Shown here piece after piece: positions 54,840-62,562 of a stretch of DNA of 64,000 bases (positions are counted from its first letter, which is position 1; the number at the start of each line of letters is the position of its first letter). A program made the translations under genes and the position numbers. Below the pieces are notes generated by a model, which made no database searches, was not told where the DNA came from, and saw only the letters and a program-made list of their open reading frames with translations. Source of the DNA: Neotamlana nanhaiensis (GTDB lineage: Bacteria > Bacteroidota > Bacteroidia > Flavobacteriales > Flavobacteriaceae); NCBI RefSeq assembly GCF_000943555.1, contig NZ_JTDV01000005.1, positions 310,001-374,000 on the forward strand. Direction: 5' to 3'.

Positions 54840-55889
54840 ATGCTCACAAAAAAGTTTATTCTAAACAAAATAGCGCAGGCTGGTTTACACATTGCTTTTT
54901 GGATTGGTGTGCTGTTTTTTTACACCTATTTGTTCGGGACAGATATTAAAAATTTTAACGACACCTTACTGTTCTCTTACTTTTTAATGCCCGTTACTAT
55001 TGCCGTTACTTATGTTTCCATTTATAAATTAATCCCCGATTATTTAATAAAAAAACGCTACGCTCTATTTGTGCTTTATAGTGTTTATGCATTTATTATT
55101 TCGTTGTATTTAATCATGGTTTCCATTTTTTTTAGTTTGATTTATTTATCGAATTTCGAGTATTCGCAAATGGCTCCTGCTACCAAAAACACCTTATTTA
55201 TTGTTACCGCGGTGTATTTAGTAACATTTATTGTGAGTGCTTTTAAGTTGCTAAAATTAAACCTAAAAAACACCGAGCAAAACAATGCTTTAAAAACCAA
55301 AATTTTAGATACCCAACTAAAGTTAAAAGAACAAGAATTACACTACTTAAAAATGCAAATTCATCCGCATTTTCTATTTAACACCTTAAATACGTTGTAT
55401 GGTTTTGCATTAAAAAAAGCCGATGAAACCCCAGAAATGATACTAAAACTATCTAATTTATTAGATTACTTGTTGTATCAAGCCGATAAACCTTTCGTTG
55501 CACTATCAGAAGAAATAGAACATATTAAAGATTACATTACGCTTGAAAAAATGCGCTTTAACGACACCTTAAATGTGAGTTTTAAATCTGTTTTAAATGA
55601 TGATAACAAAACTATTGCACCCATGCTGCTGCTCCCTTTTGTTGAAAATAGTTTTAAACACGGTGCTTTGCAAAACGGCGCTTTAACTATTGCTATGAAT
55701 TTAGAAAGCTACGCAAACAACATTGTATTTAGTATCACAAATTCCTTTAAAAACGAAGTAAAAAAACCACATGGCATTGGATTAGATAACATCAAGAAGC
55801 GTTTAGAATTGGTGTATCCAAACAAGCATCAATTGCATATTAGCAATACAAACCATATTTTTAAAGTAGAACTTACATTACATCAATAA
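54840..55889 (+). CDS. LytS-type sensor histidine kinase
   Basis: This 349-residue kinase has four N-terminal membrane helices (about 13-140) without a large extracellular domain, a short coiled-coil, and a His_kinase domain with the phosphoacceptor in MQIHPHFLFNTLNTLYG, followed by LPFVENSFKHGA and GIGLDNIKKRLELVYP in the ATPase part. It is partner to the LytTR regulator whose start overlaps its stop by 1 nt. This resembles small Bacteroidota LytS/LytR pairs controlling surface or stress genes. The signal is unknown; the membrane helices themselves are probably the sensor. Confidence 0.92.
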   Translation: MLTKKFILNKIAQAGLHIAFWIGVLFFYTYLFGTDIKNFNDTLLFSYFLMPVTIAVTYVSIYKLIPDYLIKKRYALFVLYSVYAFIISLYLIMVSIFFSLIYLSNFEYSQMAPATKNTLFIVTAVYLVTFIVSAFKLLKLNLKNTEQNNALKTKILDTQLKLKEQELHYLKMQIHPHFLFNTLNTLYGFALKKADETPEMILKLSNLLDYLLYQADKPFVALSEEIEHIKDYITLEKMRFNDTLNVSFKSVLNDDNKTIAPMLLLPFVENSFKHGALQNGALTIAMNLESYANNIVFSITNSFKNEVKKPHGIGLDNIKKRLELVYPNKHQLHISNTNHIFKVELTLHQ

Positions 55890-56602
55890 TGCACAACGCC
55901 AACATAAATTGTTTAATTGTAGATGATGAAGCTATTGCTCGTGAGGTAATTGCAACACATTTATCGAACATTGAAAATATTACAATCGTGGCGAGTTGCA
56001 ATAGTGCTATTGAAGCTTTTAAACACATAAGTAACCAAAATATCGACCTTGTTTTTTTGGATATAAACATGCCTGAAATTTCAGGAATTTCGTTTGCTAA
56101 ATCCATCAACAAAAATATTAAAGTAATTTTTACCACAGCATATCGCGATTATGCGGTTGAGGGTTTTGAGCTTAAAGCGGTTGACTATCTTTTAAAACCT
56201 ATCGCTTTTAACCGATTGCTAGATGCTGTAAATCGCTATTTTGAAACTCACCAAAACACAGAGAAACAAAGTATTTCTACCACAGAAACTCACGATTTTA
56301 TTTTTGTGCGCTCTGATAGAAAAATGATTAAAATAGACTTTGATAGTATTATTTATGTGGAAAGTTATAGCGATTATTTAAAAATTCACACCACAGAGAA
56401 AATCATAGTAACTCGTGAAACCATTAGCGCTATTGAAGGTAAACTACCCAACACCAAATTTATAAGAATTCACCGCTCATACATTATCGCTTTAGCACAT
56501 ATTTCCTCGTTTACAAACGAGCAAATTACCATTTTAAAACAGGCATTACCTATTAGCCGAAGTTATAAAAAAGAAGTGTTGCAAGAGTTGGAAAAATATT
56601 AA
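55889..56602 (+). CDS. LytTR family response regulator
   Basis: This 237-residue regulator has a receiver domain (DDEAIAREV; phosphoacceptor D58 in VFLDINMP; conserved K in LLKPIAF) and a C-terminal LytTR domain (RKMIKIDFDSIIYVESYSDYLKIHT, FIRIHRSYIIALAHI, ALPISRSYK). Its start overlaps the kinase stop by 1 nt. It converges with the RelA/SpoT-domain gene. Targets cannot be inferred here. Confidence 0.93.
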   Translation: MHNANINCLIVDDEAIAREVIATHLSNIENITIVASCNSAIEAFKHISNQNIDLVFLDINMPEISGISFAKSINKNIKVIFTTAYRDYAVEGFELKAVDYLLKPIAFNRLLDAVNRYFETHQNTEKQSISTTETHDFIFVRSDRKMIKIDFDSIIYVESYSDYLKIHTTEKIIVTRETISAIEGKLPNTKFIRIHRSYIIALAHISSFTNEQITILKQALPISRSYKKEVLQELEKY

Positions 56603-56690
56603 AGTCATTTCCTTGAAGGCGAAATATTTTAAATTGAAGTTTTGAAGCCATGACAATTATAAAAAAGTAAAGAAAACATTTTTGTATATC

Positions 56691-58001
56691 TTAAATCGCA
56701 TTTAGCTTTTTCATCCTCCTTTTTTGTTTCCAAAAAACATACTTCACCATTCTCTTAACAACAAATCTATTAAGCCCTTTCTTTGGTAAATATTCTCGAA
56801 ATATTTCTTGGAAGGAATTAATTTTATTACTGTGATATCGTAACTCTTTACTAATATCTCCTTGCCATTCTCTTTCTTTCTTTGTCATTTCCTTCTTTAA
56901 ATGGCGAGATTTATTTTCTGTTAAACTTTTAGAATAAATTAATTCTTTAACAGAGTTATTGATTCTACTAATGACTATATTTTGATAGTAATCAAAAAAT
57001 GAGAAAAAATCTAAATATTTACCATTCTTCAATGATTCTATAATTAATGACTCAAATATCAAAGAACTTTCATCTTCAAAACTGTGATAGGTTAAGATAT
57101 AATTAGAATATGCAATACTTATTTGATTATAATTTGGCTTTGGGAGATGAGTAAGAACAATATTTGCTTTCTGATTATTCTTAAATCTATTAAAATAGTC
57201 CCTTTCAGCATCTTCAAAATTATCATATGCAGCAATTTTAGGCACTTCTACTTTAGAAGCCTCAATTAAAAAATATTTGTATCTCGCTTTTGTTTCAATA
57301 TATAGCCATTGCTCTCTTACTCGCAAATGATTTCTAACAAAAACTTCAGAAAGTTTATCAATATATTTATATTTTTTACTAATCTTAGCAATAATTTTTT
57401 TCTCCTTTAAATTTAAATTTCTTCTCTTTGACAAAAGTTTATGAAATGTAAATAATTCTTCATTTCTTCCATATTCCTTCAACCCTGAATCAAAAAGCAA
57501 ATCAGAAATTTCGACTAAAGTTGCCCAATTATGATCATTTTGATTTCTTATTTGAATTTCTAAAGTCTTATCATCATTTGGGAGAGATACATATAAATGT
57601 AAACTTTTATAACCATCATTTTGTGGTTTTTCAATCCAATCATTTGTTTTTTTTATGTTTAAAATTTTACTTATTTCATCTTTCAACTTATAAACTTCAC
57701 TATCACTATTGACTATACATCTGCATCCTCCAATATCCCACATTCTTGCTAACTCCATTTTTGGAAATCTATGAAGTTTAGTAATAATGGATTCAAATCT
57801 TTTTATTCGATAAGTTACAATAGTATTTCTTCCAACCTTGTATTTTATTCGGCATAATTCTCTGAAAATTTTGGCCAATGAGTCTTTATGAGAAGTCCTA
57901 TAATTTTCTAATTCTTGGATTGTACCGTCTGAGATATTACCATATTCATTTCTGATTTTATCTCCTAATCTATTAATATCTCCTTTAGTTATCTTTGTCA
58001 A
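56691..58001 (-). CDS. Stand-alone RelA/SpoT-type nucleotidyltransferase domain protein
   Basis: This 436-residue protein has a complete synthetase domain in its first ~170 residues: R65-x-K67 with S71 and K75, D89-IGGCR94, Y131-KSLH135, and E148-IQIR152 followed by H157. There is no HD hydrolase domain or TGS/ACT region, so it is not a normal RelA/SpoT housekeeping enzyme. The C-terminal 260 residues (Lys/Arg/Tyr-rich, helical) match nothing I know. Stand-alone members make alarmones or act as toxins (toxSAS), some as phage-defence effectors fused to sensing regions. No antitoxin gene is visible next to it. The gene stands alone between unrelated genes. Confidence 0.82.
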   Translation of the reverse strand: MTKITKGDINRLGDKIRNEYGNISDGTIQELENYRTSHKDSLAKIFRELCRIKYKVGRNTIVTYRIKRFESIITKLHRFPKMELARMWDIGGCRCIVNSDSEVYKLKDEISKILNIKKTNDWIEKPQNDGYKSLHLYVSLPNDDKTLEIQIRNQNDHNWATLVEISDLLFDSGLKEYGRNEELFTFHKLLSKRRNLNLKEKKIIAKISKKYKYIDKLSEVFVRNHLRVREQWLYIETKARYKYFLIEASKVEVPKIAAYDNFEDAERDYFNRFKNNQKANIVLTHLPKPNYNQISIAYSNYILTYHSFEDESSLIFESLIIESLKNGKYLDFFSFFDYYQNIVISRINNSVKELIYSKSLTENKSRHLKKEMTKKEREWQGDISKELRYHSNKINSFQEIFREYLPKKGLNRFVVKRMVKYVFWKQKRRMKKLNAI

Positions 58002-58129
58002 CTTAATTTTAAGGCTTTACTCATCCGTTTAAGATGTAATTTATAAAATTTACTTTCTTTATCTTTTCTAAAAATAAATCTAAAAAGTAATCTTTTACAA
58101 CAAAGTTGTTATGAGTTTTTAACAACAAA

Positions 58130-58156
58130 AAAAGCAAACCAATATGGTTTGCTTTT
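58130..58156 (-). terminator. Intrinsic terminator after lpdA
   Basis: AAAAGCAAACC (58130-58140) pairs perfectly with GGTTTGCTTTT (58146-58156), 5-nt loop. On the minus strand it is followed by a T-run. It lies 77 nt beyond the lpdA stop. Confidence 0.8.
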
Positions 58157-58187
58157 ATGTTTATGGGTTTTCGAAATCACAACAAGA

Positions 58188-58211
58188 CACTCCGACTGCG
58201 CTCAGTGCGAC
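58188..58211. repeat. Short palindromic repeat downstream of lpdA
   Basis: CACTCCGACTGCGCTCAG then TGCGAC is a close copy of the repeats at 43168-43191 and 41753-41777. It lies between the lpdA stop and the terminator hairpin. Confidence 0.6.
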
Positions 58212-58232
58212 AAACGCAATGACTAATATGAC

Positions 58233-59633
58233 TTACGCATGCAACGCTCTATCATCAGTCGCAGCTAAGGCCGCTTCTTTGATAGCTTCGGTAAATGTTG
58301 GGTGTGCATGACTCATACGCGAAATATCTTCGGCACTAGCACGGTATTCCATCGCTACAACAGCTTCAGCAATCATATCGGCAGCACGTGCGCCAACCAT
58401 GTGTACACCTAAAATTTCATCGGTAGTTTTATCAGCTAAAACTTTTACAAACCCATCAATATCCATACTAGCTCTAGCTCTTCCTAAAGCACGCATTGGG
58501 AAAGATCCTGCTTTGTAAGCTACTCCAGCTTCTTTTAATTGTTCTTCTGTTTTACCAACAGCAGCCACTTCTGGCCATGTGTAAACCACACCTGGAATTA
58601 AATTATAATCGATGTGTGGCTTTTGTCCAGCTAACGTTTCAGCTACAAAAACACCTTCTTCTTCAGCTTTATGAGCTAACATGGCGCCTTTTACAACATC
58701 TCCAATCGCATAAATATTACTTGCCGAAGTTTGTAAATGATCGTTTACTTCTACTCTACCTCTTTCATCAATTTTAACACCAGCAGCTTCAGCGTTTAAA
58801 CCATCGGTATACGGACGACGACCAACAGATACTAAACAGTAATCCCCTTTAAATTCAACCTCTTCACCTTTCTTATTATCGGCTTTCACAATAACCTCAT
58901 TGCCTACACGCTCCACAGATTTTACTTTGTGAGAAGCGTTAATTTTGAATTTTTGTTTCTTTAAAACTTTATTTAATTCTTTTGAAACACCTGCATCCAT
59001 TGTTGGTACAATTCTATCGGCGTACTCAACCACAGAAACCTCTGCTCCTAAACGTTTGTAAACCTGACCAAGCTCTAAACCAATAACACCACCACCAATA
59101 ACGATTAAATGTTTTGGTATTTCTTTTAATTTTAAAGCTTCGGTTGATGTAATTACACGTTCTTTATCTATTTCAATAAAAGGTAAAGTTGATGGCTTAC
59201 TACCTGTAGCAATAATGGTATTTTTAGCTTCAATTTCGGTGGTTTCTTCACCTGCAATTGTAATATGTGTAGCGTCTTTAAAGCTTCCTAAACCTTGGTA
59301 AACATCAATGTTGTTCTTCTTCATTAAAAAATAGATACCACCTGTTGTTTGATCTACAACAGCTTGTTTGCGCGCTATCATTTTTTCTAAATTAACTTTT
59401 ACATCGCCAGGTAATTCAATACCATGCTCCTCAAAATGCTTTACCGCATCTTCGTAATGGTGTGACGAATCTAAAAGCGCTTTACTTGGTATACAACCAA
59501 CGTTTAAACAAGTACCACCAAGCGTTGAATATTTTTCTATTAAGGCAGTTTTCATACCCAATTGTGCACAACGAATGGCTGCAACATACCCTCCAGGTCC
59601 AGAGCCTATTACGGCTACATCATATGAATTCAT
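58233..59633 (-). CDS. lpdA: Dihydrolipoyl dehydrogenase
   Basis: LpdA re-oxidises dihydrolipoamide in the pyruvate and 2-oxoglutarate dehydrogenase complexes, passing electrons to NAD via FAD. The 466-residue flavoprotein shows the FAD-binding GSGPGGYVAAIR, the redox cysteines in GGTCLNVGCIPSK (C42 and C47), the NAD site VIGGGVIGLELGQV, YAIGDVVKGAMLAHKAEEEG, and the catalytic His in SHAHPTFTEAIKEA. It is not in an operon with the other subunits. A terminator-like hairpin lies within its leader and a -7 box further upstream. Confidence 0.97.
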   Translation of the reverse strand: MNSYDVAVIGSGPGGYVAAIRCAQLGMKTALIEKYSTLGGTCLNVGCIPSKALLDSSHHYEDAVKHFEEHGIELPGDVKVNLEKMIARKQAVVDQTTGGIYFLMKKNNIDVYQGLGSFKDATHITIAGEETTEIEAKNTIIATGSKPSTLPFIEIDKERVITSTEALKLKEIPKHLIVIGGGVIGLELGQVYKRLGAEVSVVEYADRIVPTMDAGVSKELNKVLKKQKFKINASHKVKSVERVGNEVIVKADNKKGEEVEFKGDYCLVSVGRRPYTDGLNAEAAGVKIDERGRVEVNDHLQTSASNIYAIGDVVKGAMLAHKAEEEGVFVAETLAGQKPHIDYNLIPGVVYTWPEVAAVGKTEEQLKEAGVAYKAGSFPMRALGRARASMDIDGFVKVLADKTTDEILGVHMVGARAADMIAEAVVAMEYRASAEDISRMSHAHPTFTEAIKEAALAATDDRALHA

Positions 59634-59653
59634 AAATAATTTAATTTTCTATT

Positions 59654-59677
59654 TAAAAAAATCCCACTGTCGTGGGA
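59654..59677 (-). terminator. Terminator hairpin between the S41 protease gene and lpdA
   Basis: TCCCAC (59662-59667) pairs perfectly with GTGGGA (59672-59677) with a 4-nt loop, followed on the minus strand by seven T. It lies 57 nt after the S41 protease stop, but downstream of a candidate lpdA promoter box, so it would also lie within the lpdA leader. Confidence 0.75.
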
Positions 59678-59684
59678 CTATATA

Positions 59685-59692
59685 CAAAAGTA
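59685..59692 (-). promoter_or_regulatory. Candidate lpdA -7 box
   Basis: Read on the minus strand this is TACTTTTG, a match to TAnnTTTG, about 52 nt before the lpdA ATG. It precedes the terminator hairpin, an unusual order. Confidence 0.4.
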
Positions 59693-59733
59693 CAAATGTT
59701 TTGTTTTTAGACAATGAAAAAATGAAGCTAAAA

Positions 59734-61341
59734 CTAAGGTTTTTTCGAGCTATTTATATGATTTAAAACCCATTCTAATTCCGGATCGCAATTTTCTTGA
59801 AAGTCTTCAACGGTGGGTAAAACTTCAACATCGGGTTTTACACCATAACCATCTGGATTTTGCTTTTGTGGCGCCTCTATTTGCATCATCCCCATGCGCA
59901 CCCTTACTTTACTTGTTGGCAAACTATAAATTTTATAAATACCTGCCACACAGCCATTATAAGCACCTCCCGTTTCTTCGCCAACAAACATCGCTCGCTT
60001 TGTAGCCTTTAAATGTGTAGAAAGTAATGAGGACGCAGAAAAAGAATTGCCATTTATAAGTACATAAATTTCGCCCTTAAAGTGCAATAGCTTTGGAGGT
60101 TTTATTTTTGTTTGCTTGTTAAAGTTGTAGTATAATTTTCCATTTTCTTTTTTAATTTTAAACACATTATGAAGCACTACAAAAGGCGATAAAATACCAC
60201 CAATTAGTTTTGCTGAGTTGGGCGTTGCATTCGTCATAAACGATTTTAAAAACGGTATTCTGCTATTTACTTCACTTGGGTTTAAAAATTGATAATTGGT
60301 TTTGGTTAAAAATCCGTATAAATAATCTATTTCAGCAATGCGTCCACCACCATTATCGCGTAAATCAATCACTAAGTTTTTTGTTTTTGCAGAATCTAAT
60401 TTAGTAAACACCTCGTTATAAAACTTTTTATAATTGCCGTTGGTAAAACTTCTTATTTTCATGTAAGCAACGCTAGTGTCTTTACCAATAAAATTGAAAT
60501 TTCGAGTGTATTGCTTACGTTTGGCTATAAAACCGTGCTTTTTATTGTACTTTTTAGTTCGCTTTTTAGCTAAGCGCTGTTTTTGTTTCTCGGCTTTACT
60601 TAATTTTTTAGGTTTTTCATTTTTTGCCGAAAGGCTATCGGCTGTCGCAATTTCTTCATCTTCATCTTTATCTTTTTTAATTCGTTTAAATTGCTTTACA
60701 AATACAGAATCATGCTGCTTAAAGGTTACCGATAAACTATCTAAAAAACCTTTATCGCGTGTGTAATACACAGGAAACCCTTTTGCCACAAAACGATTAT
60801 AGAGCGTCGTGTTAAAACCATCAGACGCAAATAAAGTTTTATAATTCTCTATAAGTTTTAAAACCGAATCGTCTTCAATTTTAATTACTTCTGTTCCAAT
60901 TAAAGTAGAATCTTTTCCGAAGTTATTTTTCACCCAAAGTCTATCATCTAAAAACTCAAATTCTAAATCATAAAAATCTAACTTTTGCTTTTTTAAAGCT
61001 TTGCGTTCCTTTTTTGTAAATCGCCTAACCGTATATCCCAAACCAACATGACCTTGCTTTACTTGAGCTAAAACTGGAGCTATTTTTTTATAAAATGCAT
61101 TGGTATTTAATGGTTTCGTAATGGTGCTTTTTAAACTATCGAATTTAAAATCTAAAACCTCTTTTGATGTATATTGATATAAATTAGGATGATGCTTTTT
61201 TAGTTGATTATACAATTTATCTACATCCAATTTTAAAGCTTCAACAGTATGAAATTGAGCTATTTGATCATTGTATTTTTTAACACTTGTGCATGAACTA
61301 AAAACTAAACCAATAACAATAAAAACTACCGAATATTTCAT
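59734..61341 (-). CDS. S41 family peptidase (C-terminal processing-like), lipoprotein
   Basis: This 535-residue lipoprotein (SSC, Cys at 17) has a peptidase S41 domain: VIDLRDNGGGRIAEIDYLYGFL, VLINGNSFSASSLLSTHLK with the catalytic-type Ser, EETGGAYNGCVAG, and a C-terminal NPDGYGVKPDVEV. Before it is a helical part (about 25-130) with LDVDKLYNQLKKHHPNLYQYTSKE. A strongly basic insert (about 240-275, Lys/Arg-rich with KPKKLSKAEKQ) interrupts the middle and is unusual. It acts outside the inner membrane on unknown proteins. Confidence 0.88.
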   Translation of the reverse strand: MKYSVVFIVIGLVFSSCTSVKKYNDQIAQFHTVEALKLDVDKLYNQLKKHHPNLYQYTSKEVLDFKFDSLKSTITKPLNTNAFYKKIAPVLAQVKQGHVGLGYTVRRFTKKERKALKKQKLDFYDLEFEFLDDRLWVKNNFGKDSTLIGTEVIKIEDDSVLKLIENYKTLFASDGFNTTLYNRFVAKGFPVYYTRDKGFLDSLSVTFKQHDSVFVKQFKRIKKDKDEDEEIATADSLSAKNEKPKKLSKAEKQKQRLAKKRTKKYNKKHGFIAKRKQYTRNFNFIGKDTSVAYMKIRSFTNGNYKKFYNEVFTKLDSAKTKNLVIDLRDNGGGRIAEIDYLYGFLTKTNYQFLNPSEVNSRIPFLKSFMTNATPNSAKLIGGILSPFVVLHNVFKIKKENGKLYYNFNKQTKIKPPKLLHFKGEIYVLINGNSFSASSLLSTHLKATKRAMFVGEETGGAYNGCVAGIYKIYSLPTSKVRVRMGMMQIEAPQKQNPDGYGVKPDVEVLPTVEDFQENCDPELEWVLNHINSSKKP

Positions 61342-61412
61342 AACAATTTAAAACTTGAGATGTAAATAAAATTAACTCAATACCAAAAGTATATACAAAT
61401 CATAAATTTATG

Positions 61413-61420
61413 TAGTTTTG
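61413..61420 (+). promoter_or_regulatory. -7 promoter box close to smpB
   Basis: TAGTTTTG matches TAnnTTTG and ends 6 nt before the smpB ATG at 61427, so the mRNA would be nearly leaderless. It also covers the alternative TTG start at 61418. Confidence 0.45.
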
Positions 61421-61426
61421 TACTTT

Positions 61427-61885
61427 ATGCAAAAGAAAATTAACATACTAAATCGTAAAGCTCGTTTTAACTACGAGATTTTAGATAAATATACCGCTGG
61501 AATTGTTTTAACTGGAACCGAAATAAAATCAATTAGAAGCGGAAAAGCCTCCATTGCCGAAAGTTTTTGCGAGTTTAACGACCGTGGGGAACTTTTTGTT
61601 ATAAATATGACTATTGAAGAATATTTATACGGCACCTACTACAACCACAAACCCAAAGCCGAACGTAAACTACTTTTAAATAAACGTGAACTAAAAAAGC
61701 TTAATAAAGAAGTACAAAATACAGGTTTAACCATTGTACCGCTGCGTTTATTTATTAACGAAAAAGGCTTAGCCAAAATAGAAATTGCACTTGCCAAAGG
61801 TAAAAAGCTTTACGATAAGCGCGACACTATAAAAGATCGCGACAACAAACGTAATCTCGACCGAATTAAAAAGATTTACAAGTAA
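61427..61885 (+). CDS. smpB: SsrA-binding protein SmpB
   Basis: SmpB binds tmRNA and brings it to stalled ribosomes for trans-translation. The 152-residue protein has the full family pattern: [91 protein letters not shown] and the basic tail [15 protein letters not shown] start at ATG 61427; a TTG three codons upstream lies inside the -7 box. The tmRNA gene itself is not in this window. Confidence 0.97.
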   Translation: MQKKINILNRKARFNYEILDKYTAGIVLTGTEIKSIRSGKASIAESFCEFNDRGELFVINMTIEEYLYGTYYNHKPKAERKLLLNKRELKKLNKEVQNTGLTIVPLRLFINEKGLAKIEIALAKGKKLYDKRDTIKDRDNKRNLDRIKKIYK

Positions 61886-62010
61886 ATTCCATTTTTGGCA
61901 TAAAATCTGTGAGTACAGTCAACAAAGTGTTAATTTTTTAAGAAAACCTTAACGCTTCAATTTAGGCCAAAACTGTACTTTGTACACTTAAATCATCTTC
62001 ATTTTTAATT

Positions 62011-62544
62011 ATGAAAAAGCTACTATTTATACTTTTTTTAGGCATTTTTAGCACCACTAGTTTTGCACAAGAAGAACCCGAAGACATCTCATTAACTTAT
62101 CCAGAAAAAGTAACCACGGTTGAATCTACCATACAAACGCTTTACCGTGTAATTTCAGGAGAAAAAGATCAAGAACGCGATTGGAAACTTTTTAAATTTT
62201 TGTTTAAACCGGACGCTAAATTAATACCTACGTTAAAAGATAAAGATGATAAATTAACGGTGCGCTATATGTCGCCTTCAGACTATATAAAATCTTCTGG
62301 TGATTGGATGGTTCGAAACGGTTTTATTGAACGTGAAATACACCGAGAAGTTCATGTTTTTGGACATATTGCTCAAGTTTTTAGTACCTACGAATGTTAT
62401 GAAAGTTTAAGTGATGAAAAGCCGTTTATGAGGGGGATTAATAGCATTCAATTATTTAATGATGATGAACGCTGGTGGATTACCAATATACAATGGAGTC
62501 AAGAATCGGCTAAATACCAAATTCCGAGTAAATATTTACGATAA
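62011..62544 (+). CDS. Exported NTF2-like protein of unknown function
   Basis: This 177-residue secreted protein has a Sec signal peptide (FLGIFSTTSFAQ) and then a single domain with VESTIQTLYRVISGEKDQERDWKLFKFLFKPDA at the start, YIKSSGDWMVRNGFIEREIHREVHVFGHIAQVFSTYE in the middle and IQLFNDDERWWITNIQW near the end. This is the pattern of SnoaL/NTF2-like folds, with alternating strands around a pocket. It is 18 nt upstream of a secreted S15 dipeptidyl-peptidase gene and could be co-transcribed. Its ligand is unknown. Confidence 0.8.
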   Translation: MKKLLFILFLGIFSTTSFAQEEPEDISLTYPEKVTTVESTIQTLYRVISGEKDQERDWKLFKFLFKPDAKLIPTLKDKDDKLTVRYMSPSDYIKSSGDWMVRNGFIEREIHREVHVFGHIAQVFSTYECYESLSDEKPFMRGINSIQLFNDDERWWITNIQWSQESAKYQIPSKYLR

Positions 62545-62562
62545 ACATACGATTTTCCAAAC

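Noticed and set aside
48651-58001. Horizontal transfer of the PD-(D/E)XK and RelA/SpoT-domain genes from base composition
   Set aside because: By eye both genes look AT-rich, but so do several neighbouring genes; without a computed profile this is not evidence.
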